Source: Planctomycetota bacterium
GTDB lineage: Bacteria; Planctomycetota; UBA1135; GCA-002686595
Assembly: GCA_016795325.1 (NCBI GenBank)
Contig: JAEUHY010000059.1
Location: 356,424 to 420,423 of the forward strand
Reading direction: 5' to 3'
Length of the DNA stretch: 64,000 bases
Shown: positions 8,829 through 17,211 of the stretch, piece by piece
Position numbering within the stretch: position 1 is the stretch's first letter
How the letters are laid out: each line of letters begins with the position of its first letter
Position numbers and translations under genes: made by a program
The notes under the pieces: generated by a model
What the model saw: only the letters and a program-made list of their open reading frames with translations
What the model was told of the DNA's origin: nothing
The model's database searches: none

Positions 8829-9019
8829 CCCACGACGTCGAGCCGCGCGACGCGGAGAAGTTTCACCCCGGCTATGGGCACGGCGGTGTTCCGTGGTACC
8901 TGCTGCTTGGGTACCTCGCCTTTCTGATCTTCTTCACCTGGTACTCCCTCGAGTTCCAGTTGCCCGACTACCTCGAGAAGGGCCCGGTCAAGCCCACCGA
9001 GTCCGCCGCGACCAAGTGA
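8825..9019 (+). CDS. 64-residue single-helix protein, candidate detached CcoP N-terminal anchor
   Basis: The product has a His/Gly-rich start (KFHPGYGHGGVP), one membrane helix (about 23-43) and a short tail. The order of an acidic stretch, Gly-rich turn, Pro-Trp, helix and Tyr resembles the N-terminal FixP_N segment of CcoP, which anchors CcoP but carries no heme. With the diheme cytochrome at the head of the operon, CcoP may be split into two polypeptides here (inference). The GTG start overlaps the preceding stop. The 64-bp gap to the ATPase gene contains an imperfect GC hairpin. Confidence 0.65.
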   Translation: MTHDVEPRDAEKFHPGYGHGGVPWYLLLGYLAFLIFFTWYSLEFQLPDYLEKGPVKPTESAATK

Positions 9020-9083
9020 GCGTCCGTCGCCGGCCTGAGGGCCGACGGCGGCCTCGATAGGCTCGAGCACCTTGGCGACGGCG

Positions 9084-11204
9084 ATGGCGACGCAGCACGC
9101 AGGAGCGTTGGTCGGCGCCGCGTGCGCCCACTGCGGGCTGCCGTTGCAACGCGAGTCCTCGTCCGACGAGGAGCGCTACTGCTGCAGCGGTTGCTACCTC
9201 GCACACCGCCTCAGCCACCGCGGACTCGACGCCAGCACGGACCGCCTTCTGTCGCGGGTAGTCCTCTCGGGCTTCCTCGCGATGGGGGTGATGGTGTTCT
9301 CTCTCGCGCTCTACTCGCGCGTGCTGCACGAAGATGGCGACGGCGAAACGGCGCAGGCGCTGACCGGGATCTTCCGCCTCGGCGCGCTCGCGTTCTCGAC
9401 GCCCGCGCTGCTGCTGCTCGGCCTGCCGCTGCTCGACGCCGTCGTCGCGCTCCGTCGCTGGCTCTCCGCGGAAGCGCTGATCCTCGCCGGCGCTGCGTCG
9501 GCGTGGGGTGTGTCGGCTTGGAACACGTTCCACGGCGGCGGCGAGGTCTACTACGACACTGCGACCATGGTCGTCGTGCTCTACAGCCTCGGGCGCTGGC
9601 TCGACGTGCGCGCTCGGGAGAAGGCGACGGAGGAGCTGCGCGCCCTGGCCCCGGAGCGTGAGACGCCCGTCGCGCGCGTTGTCGACGGCGCCGAAGAACT
9701 CGTGGCGATCGCGGCGCTCAGGCCCGGCGATCTGATCCGCGTGCGGCCCGGCGAAATCGTTCCCGTCGACGGCGAAGTGGTCTCCGGGCGCTCGTTCGTG
9801 GACACCTCCGCACTGACCGGCGAGTCGCAACCGCGCAGCATCGGCGAGAGCGACGCGCTGCACGCCGGCAGTGTGCTCGTCGACGGCTCGCTGCTGATGC
9901 GCGCGAGCGCCGTGGTGGGCAATCGCCTGCGCGATGAGGTGGAGCGCCTGCTGCGCGAGGCCTTGGAGCAACGTTCGCGCTGGGTGCGTGTCGCCGACCG
10001 CATCGCCGGCGCCCTGCTCCCGTTCGTGCTCGTGCTCGCGGCGGCGACGGTGTGGCTGCGCCACGAGGTCGCTGGTTGGGAGTCCGCTTGGCTCGATGCG
10101 CTTTCGGTGGTGCTCATCTCGTGCCCGTGCGCCCTGGGCATCGCGACGCCGCTCGCGTTCTGGACTGCGATGGGGGCCGCGTACCGCAGCGGTGTGCTCG
10201 TCCGCGGCGGCGAAGCGCTCGAGCGCCTGGCGCGCGCGCGCTGCATTTTCCTCGACAAAACCGGCACGCTGACCTCCGGCGAGTTCGAACTGGTCGAGCT
10301 CCAGGCGCCCGGGCTCGGCGCGCGCGAGGCGCTGCGGCTCGCGGCCGCGCTCGAGGTCGGAAGCGAACATCCGATCGCGCGCTCGCTGCGCGGCGCGTGG
10401 GCGGCGCGCGAAGGCCGTGTCGAGTTGCCGCACGTCGACGGCTTCCGCGCCGTTCCGGGAGTCGGCGTGGTCGGGCGCATCGACGGCGTCGACTACGAAC
10501 TGACCCGTGCGCGCGCGGCGCCGCTGCACGCACGCGAGGACGCGACCTGGATCGAACTGCGCCGCGGCGCCGACGTGCTCGCGAGCTTTGCGCTCGCTAG
10601 CTCGCTGCGGCCGGACGCCGCCGCCACGGTGCGTCGACTCGAACAACTGGGCCTGGCGCCCAAGGTGCTGACGGGGGACGCCGAAGCGCCGGCCCGCGCT
10701 CTCGCGCGCGAGCTTGCGATCCAAGTCGATGCGCAGCTCAGCCCGGCGGACAAGGTCGCGCGCGTGCGCGGCGCCGCGGCGCCTGCAGCCTTCGTCGGAG
10801 ATGGGCTCAACGACGCTGCGGCGCTCGCCGCGGCGGAAGTGGGCATCTCGGTTCAAGGCGGCGTCGCCGCAAGCCTGTCCGCCGCGCAGGTCAACCTCTT
10901 GCGGCCGGGTCTGGCCGCGCTTCCCGAGGTGATCGAACTCGCGCGCCGCGCGGTGTTCGCGGCGAAACTCAATCTGGCCTGGGCCTTCCTCTACAACGCC
11001 GTCGGTCTGTACTTCGCGGCGACGGGCCGACTCTCCCCGATCTTCGCCGCCTCGGCGATGGTCGCGTCGAGCTTGTTCAGCGCGTTGAATTCGCGCCGTC
11101 TGATTCTGCCCAGTCGCCCCGACGGCGAGCGCGAGCTACGCACTGTTGCGGGCGCCGCCTCCGCACTTGGCGCTACGGCGAGCGCTGCCGGTCCTGCCCG
11201 ATGA
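9084..11204 (+). CDS. ccoI: Copper-transporting P-type ATPase CcoI/FixI type
   Basis: CcoI exports copper for assembly of the cbb3 heme-copper centre. The 706-residue product begins with a Cys-rich segment (CAHCGLPL and YCCSGCYLAH) as in CcoI. It then carries the P1B ATPase core: the TGES phosphatase motif (LTGESQPR), the CPC membrane motif (SCPCALGIATPL), the phosphorylation site DKTGTLT, SEHPIA in the nucleotide domain, and GDGLNDAAAL. No ferredoxin-like HMA domain (GMxCxxC) lies between the Cys-rich segment and the first helix, where CcoI proteins usually have one. The ATG at 9084 was taken; a TTG at 9072 is also possible. Confidence 0.9.
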   Translation: MATQHAGALVGAACAHCGLPLQRESSSDEERYCCSGCYLAHRLSHRGLDASTDRLLSRVVLSGFLAMGVMVFSLALYSRVLHEDGDGETAQALTGIFRLGALAFSTPALLLLGLPLLDAVVALRRWLSAEALILAGAASAWGVSAWNTFHGGGEVYYDTATMVVVLYSLGRWLDVRAREKATEELRALAPERETPVARVVDGAEELVAIAALRPGDLIRVRPGEIVPVDGEVVSGRSFVDTSALTGESQPRSIGESDALHAGSVLVDGSLLMRASAVVGNRLRDEVERLLREALEQRSRWVRVADRIAGALLPFVLVLAAATVWLRHEVAGWESAWLDALSVVLISCPCALGIATPLAFWTAMGAAYRSGVLVRGGEALERLARARCIFLDKTGTLTSGEFELVELQAPGLGAREALRLAAALEVGSEHPIARSLRGAWAAREGRVELPHVDGFRAVPGVGVVGRIDGVDYELTRARAAPLHAREDATWIELRRGADVLASFALASSLRPDAAATVRRLEQLGLAPKVLTGDAEAPARALARELAIQVDAQLSPADKVARVRGAAAPAAFVGDGLNDAAALAAAEVGISVQGGVAASLSAAQVNLLRPGLAALPEVIELARRAVFAAKLNLAWAFLYNAVGLYFAATGRLSPIFAASAMVASSLFSALNSRRLILPSRPDGERELRTVAGAASALGATASAAGPAR

Positions 11205-11251
11205 TTCCAGGCGTCTGACGTGAGGCGCCAAGCTGCGTCAGCGCGCCCGCG

Positions 11252-12208
11252 ATGCCCAACGGAAAGCTCCGCGACAAAATCCTCACCGGCCTCGCCAAGA
11301 AGCGCGGCGGGGCGCATCGCTACTCGCACTGGCGTTGGGCCGTGGCGGCGGGCTTCACCTTGGTCGTGGCGGCCTTGCCCTTCTTCGATCTGATGCGGAT
11401 CGACGTGTGGGGCGGCCATCACCACTACCTGGGGCGCGAATTGGGCCTCGTCGAGGCGCTCAAGCGCTTCGCGTTCCCGTTCCTCGGCATCAACCTCGCG
11501 ATCATCCTCGCCAGCCGGTTCCTCGGCCGCTACCTGTGCGGCTTCGTGTGCCCGTACGGCGCGATGGCGCGCTTCGCCGACTGGTTGCGCCTGCGCGCCA
11601 AATCGCCGGCGCAGCGCTGGGGCAACCGCGCGCTGCTGCTGGCGGTGTGCGCCGCGATGTGCACGATCTCCTTCAACTTCTGGGTCGATTGGCGCGTGTT
11701 CCGCGACGGGTCGTCCCTCGCAGCCTCCGGCGCAGCGCTGTTCCTGGCCGCGCTGATCCTGAGCTTCTATTGGATGGTGACCCGGCTCGGGCTCGAGTTC
11801 TGCCGCAACTGGTGCCCCTCCGGCGTCTACTTCGCGCTGCTCGGCCACGAGACTTACAACGGCGTCGAGTTCGCGCATCCATCCGCGTGCACGGATTGCA
11901 AAGCCTGCGACCGTGTGTGTCCGATGGACCTCGCACCGCGCGAGATGTCCGGCGGCAAGTACCTCGACGGGCACGGCTTCTATCCCGACGGGACCTCCAA
12001 CTTCTCGTTGTGCATCCGCTGCGGGGACTGCGTGGTCGCGTGCGAAGGCGCCGCCAAGCAAGCGGGTGACCCGACGCCGTTGCGCATGGGTTGGTTGCCC
12101 GACGGGGCGCGCAACTCGAGCCCTCCGGAAGCGAGTGAGCCGAGCGCCGAGGATTTCGGGCGCGTGAAGACCCCGGTCGGCGCCGACAGCGAACGAGTGG
12201 CGCGCTGA
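11252..12208 (+). CDS. Membrane 4Fe-4S protein, CcoG/NapH-like
   Basis: The 318-residue protein has about four membrane helices carrying CGFVCPYG and CRNWCPSG, the Cys-Pro pairs typical of NapH/NosR/CcoG membrane ferredoxins. A cytoplasmic ferredoxin domain follows with CTDCKACDRVCP and CIRCGDCVVAC, enough for two 4Fe-4S clusters. In cbb3 operons CcoG reduces Cu(II) during oxidase maturation. That role fits the place between ccoI and the TauE-like gene, but the sequence alone does not separate CcoG from NapH. The long polar C-terminal tail is not part of the family core. Confidence 0.82.
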   Translation: MPNGKLRDKILTGLAKKRGGAHRYSHWRWAVAAGFTLVVAALPFFDLMRIDVWGGHHHYLGRELGLVEALKRFAFPFLGINLAIILASRFLGRYLCGFVCPYGAMARFADWLRLRAKSPAQRWGNRALLLAVCAAMCTISFNFWVDWRVFRDGSSLAASGAALFLAALILSFYWMVTRLGLEFCRNWCPSGVYFALLGHETYNGVEFAHPSACTDCKACDRVCPMDLAPREMSGGKYLDGHGFYPDGTSNFSLCIRCGDCVVACEGAAKQAGDPTPLRMGWLPDGARNSSPPEASEPSAEDFGRVKTPVGADSERVAR

Positions 12209-12211
12209 AGC

Positions 12212-12952
12212 ATGGGAACGGCTGCGCTTTTCTCGAGTCTGCTGCTCCTGGGCCTCGCGGGCTCGCTGCACTGCGCCGGGATGTGCGGGCCGTTCGTGCT
12301 CGCACTCGGTTGGCGCCGCAACGACTCGCGCGGCGCCGCGGTGCGCATGACGCTGTACGTGCTCGGCAAGTGCTGCGCTTACGCGCTGCTCGCTCTCGCG
12401 CTGGCGCTCGGCGCCGCGGCGTTGTCGGGGGAGTTGCTCAGCGAGCGCGAGCACGCGCTCCACGCTGCACGATCGCTCTTGGCGTGGCTCGCCGGCGGCG
12501 CGATGGTGCTGGGCGGCGCGCACGCCCTCGGTCTGCGCTGGTCGGTCGGCACGCGACTCGCGGCGCGGCTCCAGGCTCCGTTCGCTGCGCTGCTGCGCGC
12601 CTCGCGCGCGCTGCCGCCGGCCGGCGGCGCGTTCGCGCTGGGCGCGATCAACGGTTGTCTGCCGTGTGGTCTGTCGTGGTCCGCGATCCTGTTCGCCGCC
12701 TCGCAGGGCGGCGTCGCGCTCGTCGCCGGACCGCTCGTGTTCGGTTTGGCGACAGCGCCCTCTCTCGTGGCGGTCGCGGCCGGAGGCGCGCTCGTGCCCG
12801 TCTCTTGGCGTCCGCGCCTCCAGCGCGTCGCGGCGCTGGCGATGATCGGCTTCGGCCTGTGGACCGGATGGCGCGGCGGAGCGCCCTTCGCGGTGGGAGA
12901 CGGGAACAATCTTCCGCCTTGTTGCTCGAGCGTGCACGCCCTGGAGCACTGA
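12212..12952 (+). CDS. TauE/SafE-like (DsbD-type) membrane protein of the cbb3 cluster
   Basis: The 246-residue protein has about six membrane helices. Two Cys motifs sit at equivalent places in the two halves: GSLHCAGMCGPFVLAL in helix 1 and GAINGCLPCGLSW later. This is the 'sulfite exporter TauE/SafE' type often found beside ccoI/ccoG and thought to work in copper handling or thiol transfer across the membrane. A Cys-Cys pair near the C-terminus (NLPPCCSS) may add a metal site. It starts 3 bp after the ferredoxin gene and is the last gene of the oxidase operon. Confidence 0.82.
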   Translation: MGTAALFSSLLLLGLAGSLHCAGMCGPFVLALGWRRNDSRGAAVRMTLYVLGKCCAYALLALALALGAAALSGELLSEREHALHAARSLLAWLAGGAMVLGGAHALGLRWSVGTRLAARLQAPFAALLRASRALPPAGGAFALGAINGCLPCGLSWSAILFAASQGGVALVAGPLVFGLATAPSLVAVAAGGALVPVSWRPRLQRVAALAMIGFGLWTGWRGGAPFAVGDGNNLPPCCSSVHALEH

Positions 12953-13061
12953 CACGGCGTCACGCGCGTGTTGCTCAAGGCGCGCAGTGCAAGCGGCGAA
13001 AAGCCAGGGTTGGCCATCTCGGCCCAAGATTCCCCGACAGCCTCCCCATCCTCGCCGCGCC

Positions 13062-13592
13062 ATGTCCCAGCCCCAAGTCAAGCAGCACGCTTCGCTCGAG
13101 ATCGACCCGACGCTTCTGGACGCCGTGATCACCGGCACCAAGCAAGGCCTCGAGATGGCCGGCATCAATCCGCCGCCCGTCGGCGCTTCGCGCTTCTTCA
13201 GCACGTCGCGTCCGATCTCGGTGATGGTGGGCCTTGTCGGTCGCACCAACGGGACGTGCGCCGTGTCGCTCACGGAGAAGGCGATGTTGCACGTCGCCGG
13301 CAAGCTGACGGGCGAACCGTGCTCTCAGATGAACGCGGAGAGCATCGATGCGATCGGCGAGATCGGAAACATGATCGCGGGGCGGGTCAAGGAGCTGCTC
13401 GTCGGCTCGGAGTTCGAGATGCAGAACATCTCCGTACCCTCCGTCATCATCGGCCAGAGCTACGGAGTGCACTATGCGCGCGGCATGCACACCATCTCGG
13501 TCGACTTCGAGCTCGAGGAAATGCCGATCACGGACCTGCGCGAGCGCTTCTTCACGGTCTCGCTGTCGCTGCTACGCCGCGTCGCGGGCTGA
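13062..13592 (+). CDS. CheX-family chemotaxis phosphatase-like protein
   Basis: The 176-residue product matches the CheX/CheC-like fold. The helix SIDAIGEIGNMIAGRVKELL carries the Glu-x-x-Asn pair that CheX phosphatases use to dephosphorylate CheY-P, and the rest forms the usual beta-sheet ending ITDLRERFFTVSLSLL. The ATG at 13062 was chosen over the earlier frame start at 12987 because the extension is Pro/Arg-rich. No other chemotaxis gene is nearby, so it may act on a stand-alone response regulator. It converges with the DUF2785 gene. Confidence 0.8.
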   Translation: MSQPQVKQHASLEIDPTLLDAVITGTKQGLEMAGINPPPVGASRFFSTSRPISVMVGLVGRTNGTCAVSLTEKAMLHVAGKLTGEPCSQMNAESIDAIGEIGNMIAGRVKELLVGSEFEMQNISVPSVIIGQSYGVHYARGMHTISVDFELEEMPITDLRERFFTVSLSLLRRVAG

Positions 13593-13608
13593 GCGCGACG
13601 TCGACGTT

Positions 13609-14517
13609 TCACTCGTCGAGTCGCAACACTCGCCGCAGCGCCGCGGCTTCGTCGGACTGCGCGGCAGCTTCCTCGAGGCGCGCAAGCAAAGCGTCGCGCA
13701 CGTGCTCGGCGTTGAGCTGTCCAGCGAGGCGCCGGGCGTCGAACGGCGCGTTCGGATCGAGCGTGACACGTAGCGCGGCTGCGAAACGCGCCTGCACCGC
13801 CGCGTCGACCCGCAGCAGCGCGGCGCCTGCCGCCGCCGCGAGGCGTTGATCCTCGCCCCAGGCGAAAGCTTGTTCGCACGGCCGGGTTGTCCGCGCGGCG
13901 AGCGAGTCGAGGATGCGCTCGCGCGCGGCGCTGTCGAGGCGCGGGTTGCGCGCGAGGAACTTCAGCAAGTCGGCGCAGTGGGCGGTGGCGTGCACCCAGC
14001 CCAGCTGCGGGTCCCAGCCGCGTTCGTCCGGTTCGCGCGCGAGGTAGTCGAGCGCGGCGCCGAGCAACTGCTCGAGTTCGTCCGGCGAGAGGAACGGCGT
14101 GTCGAGGTCGCGCGCCGCGACGAGCGAGAGGGCGAGTGCGTGGAACGAGCGGCGTAGTGCTCCGGCGTCGCGTTCGTCGCTCTCGCGCAACTGAAGTTGC
14201 GCAATCCACGGCCCGAGAACAGCTCGCAGGTCTTCGGGAGTTGCGCTGCGCTCGCGCACGATCCAGCGCACGGCCAACTCGTACGCGACGCCGTCGCGCA
14301 GCTGCGGATCGGGAGACTCGAACAGTGGCGAGAGCTCCGCGAGCCACTCGCCGAGGCTGCGACCGCTCGACTCGAGCGGGGCCCCGGCGTGCAGTGCGCT
14401 CAGGCCTGACGTCACGCCGTCGCGCGTGTTCGACGGCGAGGGCGACGAAGCGGGTGTGGAGCAGGCGCCGAGGGCGAGGGCTGCCAGCGCCGCGATGGGC
14501 GGGAACGCAGCGCGCAT
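13609..14517 (-). CDS. DUF2785-family lipoprotein
   Basis: The 302-residue protein has a lipoprotein signal (ALALGAC, Cys19), a Ser/Pro linker and an all-helical domain matching DUF2785. Visible motifs are RDGVAYELAVRWIV, the pair RRSFHALALSLV with FLSPDELEQLL, and DERGWDPQLGWVHATAHCAD. The His/Asp residues in the last motif are the most conserved part of the family. No biochemical role is known. It is 3 bp downstream of the GlpC-like gene and probably in the same transcript. Confidence 0.72.
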   Translation of the reverse strand: MRAAFPPIAALAALALGACSTPASSPSPSNTRDGVTSGLSALHAGAPLESSGRSLGEWLAELSPLFESPDPQLRDGVAYELAVRWIVRERSATPEDLRAVLGPWIAQLQLRESDERDAGALRRSFHALALSLVAARDLDTPFLSPDELEQLLGAALDYLAREPDERGWDPQLGWVHATAHCADLLKFLARNPRLDSAARERILDSLAARTTRPCEQAFAWGEDQRLAAAAGAALLRVDAAVQARFAAALRVTLDPNAPFDARRLAGQLNAEHVRDALLARLEEAAAQSDEAAALRRVLRLDE

Positions 14518-14520
14518 CGC

Positions 14521-15876
14521 TCAGGCTTGGCTCTCGGGGCGCTGCACACGCTCGGGGAATCCGTCGGCGCGGTAGGCGCGCGCGAGGATCGACATGGGGT
14601 GCAGCGGCTTGCGGCCGGCGTGCTGCGCGAACTGGATCGCGGCGAGCGGACAGTCGGTGGCCCACACTTCGGCCTCGGCGGCCTGCATGCCCTCGAAGGC
14701 GTTCTTGCCGACGCGTTTGGAGGTTTCGAAGCCTTCGAGCTTCATCGCGTAGGTGCCGTCGTGGCCGCAGCACTCGGTGGTGAGTTTGGGAACGACGCCC
14801 GGGATCTTGCGCAGCAGATCGCGGCCGCGGAATCCGATCGCCTGAGCTCGCAGGTGGCATGGCGCGTGGTACGCGACGCTCGCGCCCGGCGTGCTCTTGA
14901 AGTCGGTGTTGAAGCGCTCTTCGCTGCGGATCGACCACAGGTGTTCGCTCGGATCGCGCACGGCTTCGGCGAGCTTCTTGGCGCGTTCGCGGTCGGCGCC
15001 CTCGAGCAGTTCGGGGTACTCGCGCCGCATCATCATCGAGCACGTGGGATTCAGCGCGAGCACCTTGGCGCCCTGCTCGACGTGCGGCATGAGCAGGTCG
15101 AGGTTGTGCTTGGCGTTCTTGCGCAGCGTGTCGAGGTCGCCGTGCTCCCAGGCCGGCATCCCGCAGCACGCCAAGCCCTTGACGCACGCGCACGAGACCT
15201 TGTTCTTGTCGAGCACCTCGAGCGTGTCGCGCCCGATCTGCGGCTCGTTGTTCTGCACGTAACAGGTGGGGAACAGCACCGTTTCCGCGCCCGGCCGGGT
15301 CTCGGTGCGCCCGGTCCCCTCGGCCCACTTTTCGAAGGTCGTGCTCGCAAACTCCGGCAGGAGTTTTTCGCGGTGCACGCCGAGCAGCTTCTCCATGAAC
15401 CAACGGTGCGCCGCGTTCTTGTCGAGCGTGTTGACGAGCCCGAAGCTCATGCGCGCCATCGCTCCTGCGCCGTCGGGATCACCGAGCACGCGGTCGCGCA
15501 GCTTCACGCCGTCCTTCTTCGCGCGCACGGCCTGGTGGCGATGCACGAGTTTGGGGAAGTCGAGCTGGAACTCGTGCTTGTCGCGCGGCGTGTAGGGGCA
15601 CTGCACGTCGCACAACTTGCACTGGAAGCAGGCGTCCGCGACGCGGTTGACCTCCGCCTCCGTCAGCTTGCGCACGTCGCCGCCGTGCGCGTTGTCGATG
15701 ATGTCGAACATCACCGGGAAGCTGTCGCAGTACTTGAAGCACATGCGGCACCCGTGGCACAGATCGAACGCGCGCTCGATCTCCTTGCGCAGCAGTCCCG
15801 CGTCCCAGTACTTGGGCTCGCTGGGGTCGTACGTGAGGCCATCGGTCGGCGTGTAGGAGATCGGCGTCGTACTCAT
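14521..15876 (-). CDS. GlpC/HdrD-like Fe-S oxidoreductase linked to rubrerythrin
   Basis: The 451-residue protein has two N-terminal 4Fe-4S motifs (CHGCRMCFKYC and CFQCKLCDVQCP) and two C-terminal CCG domains. The CCG cysteines appear in CVKGLACCGMPAWEHGD and LTTECCGHDGTYAMK, with further Cys in FPTCY, NPTCS and APCHL. This is the architecture of GlpC, GlcF and HdrD proteins that move electrons between quinone or thiol substrates and a partner. No GlpA/GlpB gene is present; the neighbour is rubrerythrin, so electron supply to peroxide reduction is a reasonable inference. The start at 15876 removes an Arg-rich unlikely extension. Confidence 0.8.
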   Translation of the reverse strand: MSTTPISYTPTDGLTYDPSEPKYWDAGLLRKEIERAFDLCHGCRMCFKYCDSFPVMFDIIDNAHGGDVRKLTEAEVNRVADACFQCKLCDVQCPYTPRDKHEFQLDFPKLVHRHQAVRAKKDGVKLRDRVLGDPDGAGAMARMSFGLVNTLDKNAAHRWFMEKLLGVHREKLLPEFASTTFEKWAEGTGRTETRPGAETVLFPTCYVQNNEPQIGRDTLEVLDKNKVSCACVKGLACCGMPAWEHGDLDTLRKNAKHNLDLLMPHVEQGAKVLALNPTCSMMMRREYPELLEGADRERAKKLAEAVRDPSEHLWSIRSEERFNTDFKSTPGASVAYHAPCHLRAQAIGFRGRDLLRKIPGVVPKLTTECCGHDGTYAMKLEGFETSKRVGKNAFEGMQAAEAEVWATDCPLAAIQFAQHAGRKPLHPMSILARAYRADGFPERVQRPESQA

Positions 15877-15938
15877 GCTGTCCAGGATCGTGCGGCGCGC
15901 CGCGCGTTCAAGTCTCGAGCGCCGCGCACGCGGCGCCG

Positions 15939-15984
15939 GAAAAAGAGCGACGCCGGCGGGGCCCGTCCGCGGTTGGGCCCGCCG
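15939..15984 (-). terminator. Rho-independent-type terminator, downstream copy
   Basis: On the minus strand a GC stem (GGCGGGCCC pairing with GGGCCCCGCC) is followed by CTCTTTTTCC. It is the second of two near-identical hairpin units between the rubrerythrin gene and the GlpC-like gene. Confidence 0.6.
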
Positions 15985-16008
15985 CATTGCGCGCGAGCTT
16001 GGCTCGCG

Positions 16009-16055
16009 AGAAAGAGCAACGCCGGCGGGGCCCGTCCGAGGTTGGGCCCGCCGGC
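16009..16055 (-). terminator. Rho-independent-type terminator, upstream copy
   Basis: On the minus strand a stem (GCCGGCGGGCCC pairing with GGGCCCCGCCGGC) lies about 30 bp after the rubrerythrin stop and is followed by GCTCTTTCTC. With the copy at 15939-15984 it makes a tandem double terminator, so rubrerythrin is probably transcribed separately from the Fe-S gene or only reads through at low level. Confidence 0.6.
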
Positions 16056-16086
16056 GTCGCCGGAACTCATCTGACGTAGGCCAGAA

Positions 16087-16506
16087 TCAGCTGATCGAGT
16101 TCAGCATGTTGGTGAACTTGCCGGCGTGGGCCTTTTCGGCCTTGGCCAGCGTCTCGAACCAGTCGGCGATCTCGTTGAAACCTTCGGCGCGCGCGGTCTT
16201 GGCCATGCCCGGGTACATGTCGGTGTACTCGTGCGTCTCGCCCGCGATCGCGGCCTTGAGGTTCAACGTGGTGTCGCCGATGGGCAGGTCGGTCGCCGGG
16301 TCTCCGGCCTTCTTGAGGAAGTCCAGATGGCCGTGCGCGTGGCCGGTCTCACCTTCAGCGGTGTCGCGGAAGTTGCCCGCGACTTCGGGGTAGCCTTCGA
16401 CGTCGGCGACCTTGGCGAAGTAGAGATAGCGGCGGTTGGCCTGGCTCTCGCCAGCGAACGCGGCCTTGAGATTCTGGTGCGTCTTGGAGCCCTTGAGTTG
16501 TGTCAT
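16087..16506 (-). CDS. Rubrerythrin, short form without rubredoxin domain
   Basis: The 139-residue protein is a ferritin-like four-helix bundle with the diiron ligands in the expected helices: AGESQANRRYLYFA, EGETGHAHGHLDFL, AGETHEYTDMYP and AKAEKAHAGKF. Rubrerythrins reduce hydrogen peroxide. The usual C-terminal rubredoxin domain (two CxxC) is absent and there is no Cys at all, so electrons must come from a separate protein; the adjacent GlpC-like Fe-S protein is a candidate. The gene is preceded by an exceptionally strong ribosome site and lies next to a Fur/PerR-type regulator. Confidence 0.9.
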   Translation of the reverse strand: MTQLKGSKTHQNLKAAFAGESQANRRYLYFAKVADVEGYPEVAGNFRDTAEGETGHAHGHLDFLKKAGDPATDLPIGDTTLNLKAAIAGETHEYTDMYPGMAKTARAEGFNEIADWFETLAKAEKAHAGKFTNMLNSIS

Positions 16507-16526
16507 CGCAGATCACCTCCTCCTTG
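16507..16526 (-). promoter_or_regulatory. Extended Shine-Dalgarno of the rubrerythrin gene
   Basis: The minus strand reads AAGGAGGAGGTGATC followed by TGCG and the ATG. GGAGGTGATC matches the full 16S anti-Shine-Dalgarno tail, and a second AAGGAGG precedes it. Most genes in this window have weak or no such site, so high translation of rubrerythrin is expected. Confidence 0.75.
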
Positions 16527-16609
16527 GTGGATGGATAGTCAGTCGGACAGGGGTTGGGGTTGAAGCCCGGAGGCGCGGCGCGCGCTCTCGAGCTTGCTCG
16601 GGAAGCGTT

Positions 16610-17071
16610 CTAGTGTGCCTTGCTGCGCCGTCGTGCGCACCTGGCGCAAAGCCCGCGGAAAAGCACGCTGAAATCGCGCACGGCGAATCCGCTGGCGGAG
16701 CGCGGCGGGCGCAGCGCGTCGAACTCGGCGTCGAACAGATCCTCGATCGTTCCGCAGCGCTCGCACACGAGGTGGTGGTGGCGCTCGACGCACGGGTCGT
16801 ACCGGCAGGCGGCGCCGCTCTGCGCGACGCGGGTGGCGAGGCCGAGCTCGACCAGCGTCTCGAGCGTGCGGTAGACGGTGGCCCGGTTGATGCCCGCCAG
16901 GGCGCGCCCGACGTCCTCATGCAGCGTGTCCACCGTCGGGTGGTCCGTGCGGCCGAGGAACGCCTCGAGCAGCGCGCGGCGCTGGACCGTCACGGGCGAC
17001 GCCTGCTCGCGCAGCGCCGTGCAGGCGCGATCGAGGGCGGCGGTGACGTCAGTTTGCGCGGCTCGTTGCAT
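16610..17071 (-). CDS. Fur/PerR-family metal-dependent repressor
   Basis: The 153-residue protein has the Fur layout: an N-terminal winged helix (HPTVDTLHEDV, then INRATVYRTLETLVELGL), the hinge metal site RYDPCVERHHHLVC, and two structural-zinc CxxC pairs (CERCG and CARC). The placement beside rubrerythrin and the peroxide/Fe-S group suggests PerR-like peroxide sensing, but the residues that separate PerR from Fur cannot be judged safely by eye. It lies about 100 bp upstream of rubrerythrin on the same strand and may regulate it. Confidence 0.87.
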   Translation of the reverse strand: MQRAAQTDVTAALDRACTALREQASPVTVQRRALLEAFLGRTDHPTVDTLHEDVGRALAGINRATVYRTLETLVELGLATRVAQSGAACRYDPCVERHHHLVCERCGTIEDLFDAEFDALRPPRSASGFAVRDFSVLFRGLCARCARRRSKAH

Positions 17072-17110
17072 CGGCCGCCGTTATGGAGCAGCTGCAAGCT
17101 GATTGCAACC

Positions 17111-17205
17111 GTGATCGTACGGTGCCAGAGCAATTTGTCTCACGCCGTCGGTGCGCCCCGCGCACCGCCGGCGTGAGACAAATTGCTCTGGCACCGTACG
17201 ATCAC
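17111..17205. repeat. Long palindrome, copy 1 (REPIN-like)
   Basis: Two 36-nt arms (17111-17146 and 17170-17205) are perfect reverse complements with the core GGTGCCAGAGCAATTTGTCT. The 23-nt centre holds a further GGTGCGC/GCGCACC stem. The palindrome begins 6 bp after the wrbA stop codon and fills most of the gap to the fur gene. Three more copies lie at 21.8-22.7 kb. Confidence 0.9.
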
Positions 17206-17211
17206 CGCCGG

